The position numbers and the translations under genes are program-made. This document shows, piece after piece, positions 63,041-64,000 of a stretch of DNA of 64,000 nt (the first letter of the stretch is position 1; each line of letters opens with the position of its first letter). The stretch is from Symbiodinium natans. Its lineage: Eukaryota > Sar > Dinophyceae > Suessiales > Symbiodiniaceae. Location of the stretch: the NCBI GenBank assembly GCA_905221605.1, contig CAJNDS010001225.1, forward strand, positions 273,501 through 337,500. The letters run 5' to 3'. The notes below the pieces were generated by a model. The model searched no databases. It had not been told where the DNA came from and saw nothing but the letters and a program-made list of their open reading frames with translations.

Positions 63041-64000
63041 TGGTCTTAAGTTTAGGGCTTTTCGGCTAGAGTTTCTGGGGTTAGAGTTTCTGGTTTCGGC
63101 TTTGGGTTTTGGATCTCGAGAGTGGGGTGTGGAGTTTAAATTGGTCGTCATCAACCCTAAAACCTAACCCTAAACCCTACACCCTAAACCTTAAACCTTA
63201 AACCCTAAACCCGAAACCCTAAACCCTAAACCCCAAACCCTAAACCCTGAACCCAAACTGCCCCCGACTCGCTGCCTCCGAGGCAAGCGCGGCCCCAACC
63301 TGAAGGGAGGGGGGCAGTTTAGGGCTTAGACTTACGCGGCTCTTCGTGGGACATGAAGGAGCTAGCTGGTTTAGGGTTTGGGGTTTGGGGTTTAGGATTT
63401 AGGGTTTAGGGGTATGTCCCCGAATTATTTTACCTCTTCAGGGATTGAAAGGGTTCTAGTTCCCTCAATGCTCACTCAGCTCAAACCGGGAGGGTTTAGA
63501 GTTTTCGTAAGGCTTAGGCTTAGGAGGAGTCAGGTGGCAGACTGGATAGGGTTTAGGGTTGAGGGCTGAGGGTTTAGACCCTAAACCCTTCGACGTACCC
63601 GTAGGGTTTTGGGCCACTGGGACCTGGACATCTCGAGAAAAAGGACACCCTTGCACATTCACGTTACTTGAGGGTGTCTTGCTCTCCCCGCGCCGTAATG
63701 ACCCCCTATAGACCCCTTACATACCCTCTGCAACCCAAGGGCCCATACTTCAGAACACTTAAGAAGAGGTAAGGAACCCTACTAAGGGCCCATATAACTA
63801 CCCTTAGACAAACAGCAGATATTTCTAAGCCCTATAAAACACACACACACAAAACGGCCCGAAAAGGACAGCAGTCTTCAAACGGGCACCCCCCTCCCGT
63901 TGGGGAGTACCATGTTCTCGGCCTCCAAGTAACCCAGGAATACACGATTTAGGGTTGAAGATGTAGGGTGGTAACAACCGTTTGAACCGTTTAAGGTTCA
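63041..64000. other. ITR mosaic at the right end
   Basis: CCCTAAA array at 63148-63250, short TTTAGGG runs near 63370-63410 and 63549-63576, and spacers. Nothing coding is supportable. Confidence 0.6.

Overview
This window reads as nuclear DNA of an alveolate protist, most likely a dinoflagellate. The pointers are: plant/alveolate-type telomere heptamers (TTTAGGG/CCCTAAA) scattered everywhere in both orientations; a Ty1/copia-type retrotransposon with the Gag and Pol layout I associate with dinoflagellate genomes; a stretch in its LTR resembling the dinoflagellate spliced leader; and a ubiquitin-like + FNIP-repeat gene. No rRNA, tRNA, CRISPR array or bacterial-style operon was recognised. The organism assignment is inference; no marker gene is present.

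Layout. 1-4.9 kb: a mosaic of interstitial telomere-like repeats (ITRs), short inverted-repeat elements and small unique spacers. 4.9-6.95 kb (minus strand): one clean gene, a 676-residue protein with an N-terminal ubiquitin-like domain and about 26 FNIP-type 22-residue repeats. 7-16 kb: more ITR mosaic, with several MITE-like families. 16.0-25.8 kb: a 9.83-kb Ty1/copia retrotransposon, the most informative object in the window. It sits inside a TTTAGGG array, is flanked by TAGGG on both sides, and has LTRs identical except for one 5-bp indel. It encodes Gag (CCCH + CCHC zinc motifs) and, in the +1 frame, Pol with two tandem aspartic-protease-like domains, a cytosine-C5-methyltransferase-like domain, integrase (D,D-35-E), a 2OG-Fe(II)-dioxygenase-like domain, reverse transcriptase and RNase H. 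A 17-bp tandem duplication in the RT breaks Pol. 25.8-39 kb: ITR mosaic with MITEs and two degenerate coding relics. 39.1-42.8 kb: two long GT/GC dinucleotide-type arrays bracketing an interrupted ~250-bp tandem repeat. 43-50.6 kb: ITR mosaic. 50.7-51.5 kb: ~180-bp tandem repeat. 51.8-54.1 kb: the longest stretch of ordinary unique sequence outside genes, with a paired-hairpin locus. 55.7-57.0 kb: a third GT/GC array. 57-61.7 kb: foldback and MITE copies and the longest ITR array. 61.7-63.0 kb: A-tract repeats at 11-bp spacing. 63.0-64 kb: ITR mosaic again.

How the parts relate. Three separable inverted-repeat element families (A, B, C here) recur across the window. Family A is usually embedded in, or contains, telomere heptamers, which suggests that transposition of telomere-bearing small elements may have helped scatter the ITRs. 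The copia element appears to have entered this landscape recently. Its carriage of both a putative DNA-methylation writer and a putative dioxygenase on one polyprotein is the best candidate for an under-described system. All domain calls come from reading motifs by eye; no database search was run.
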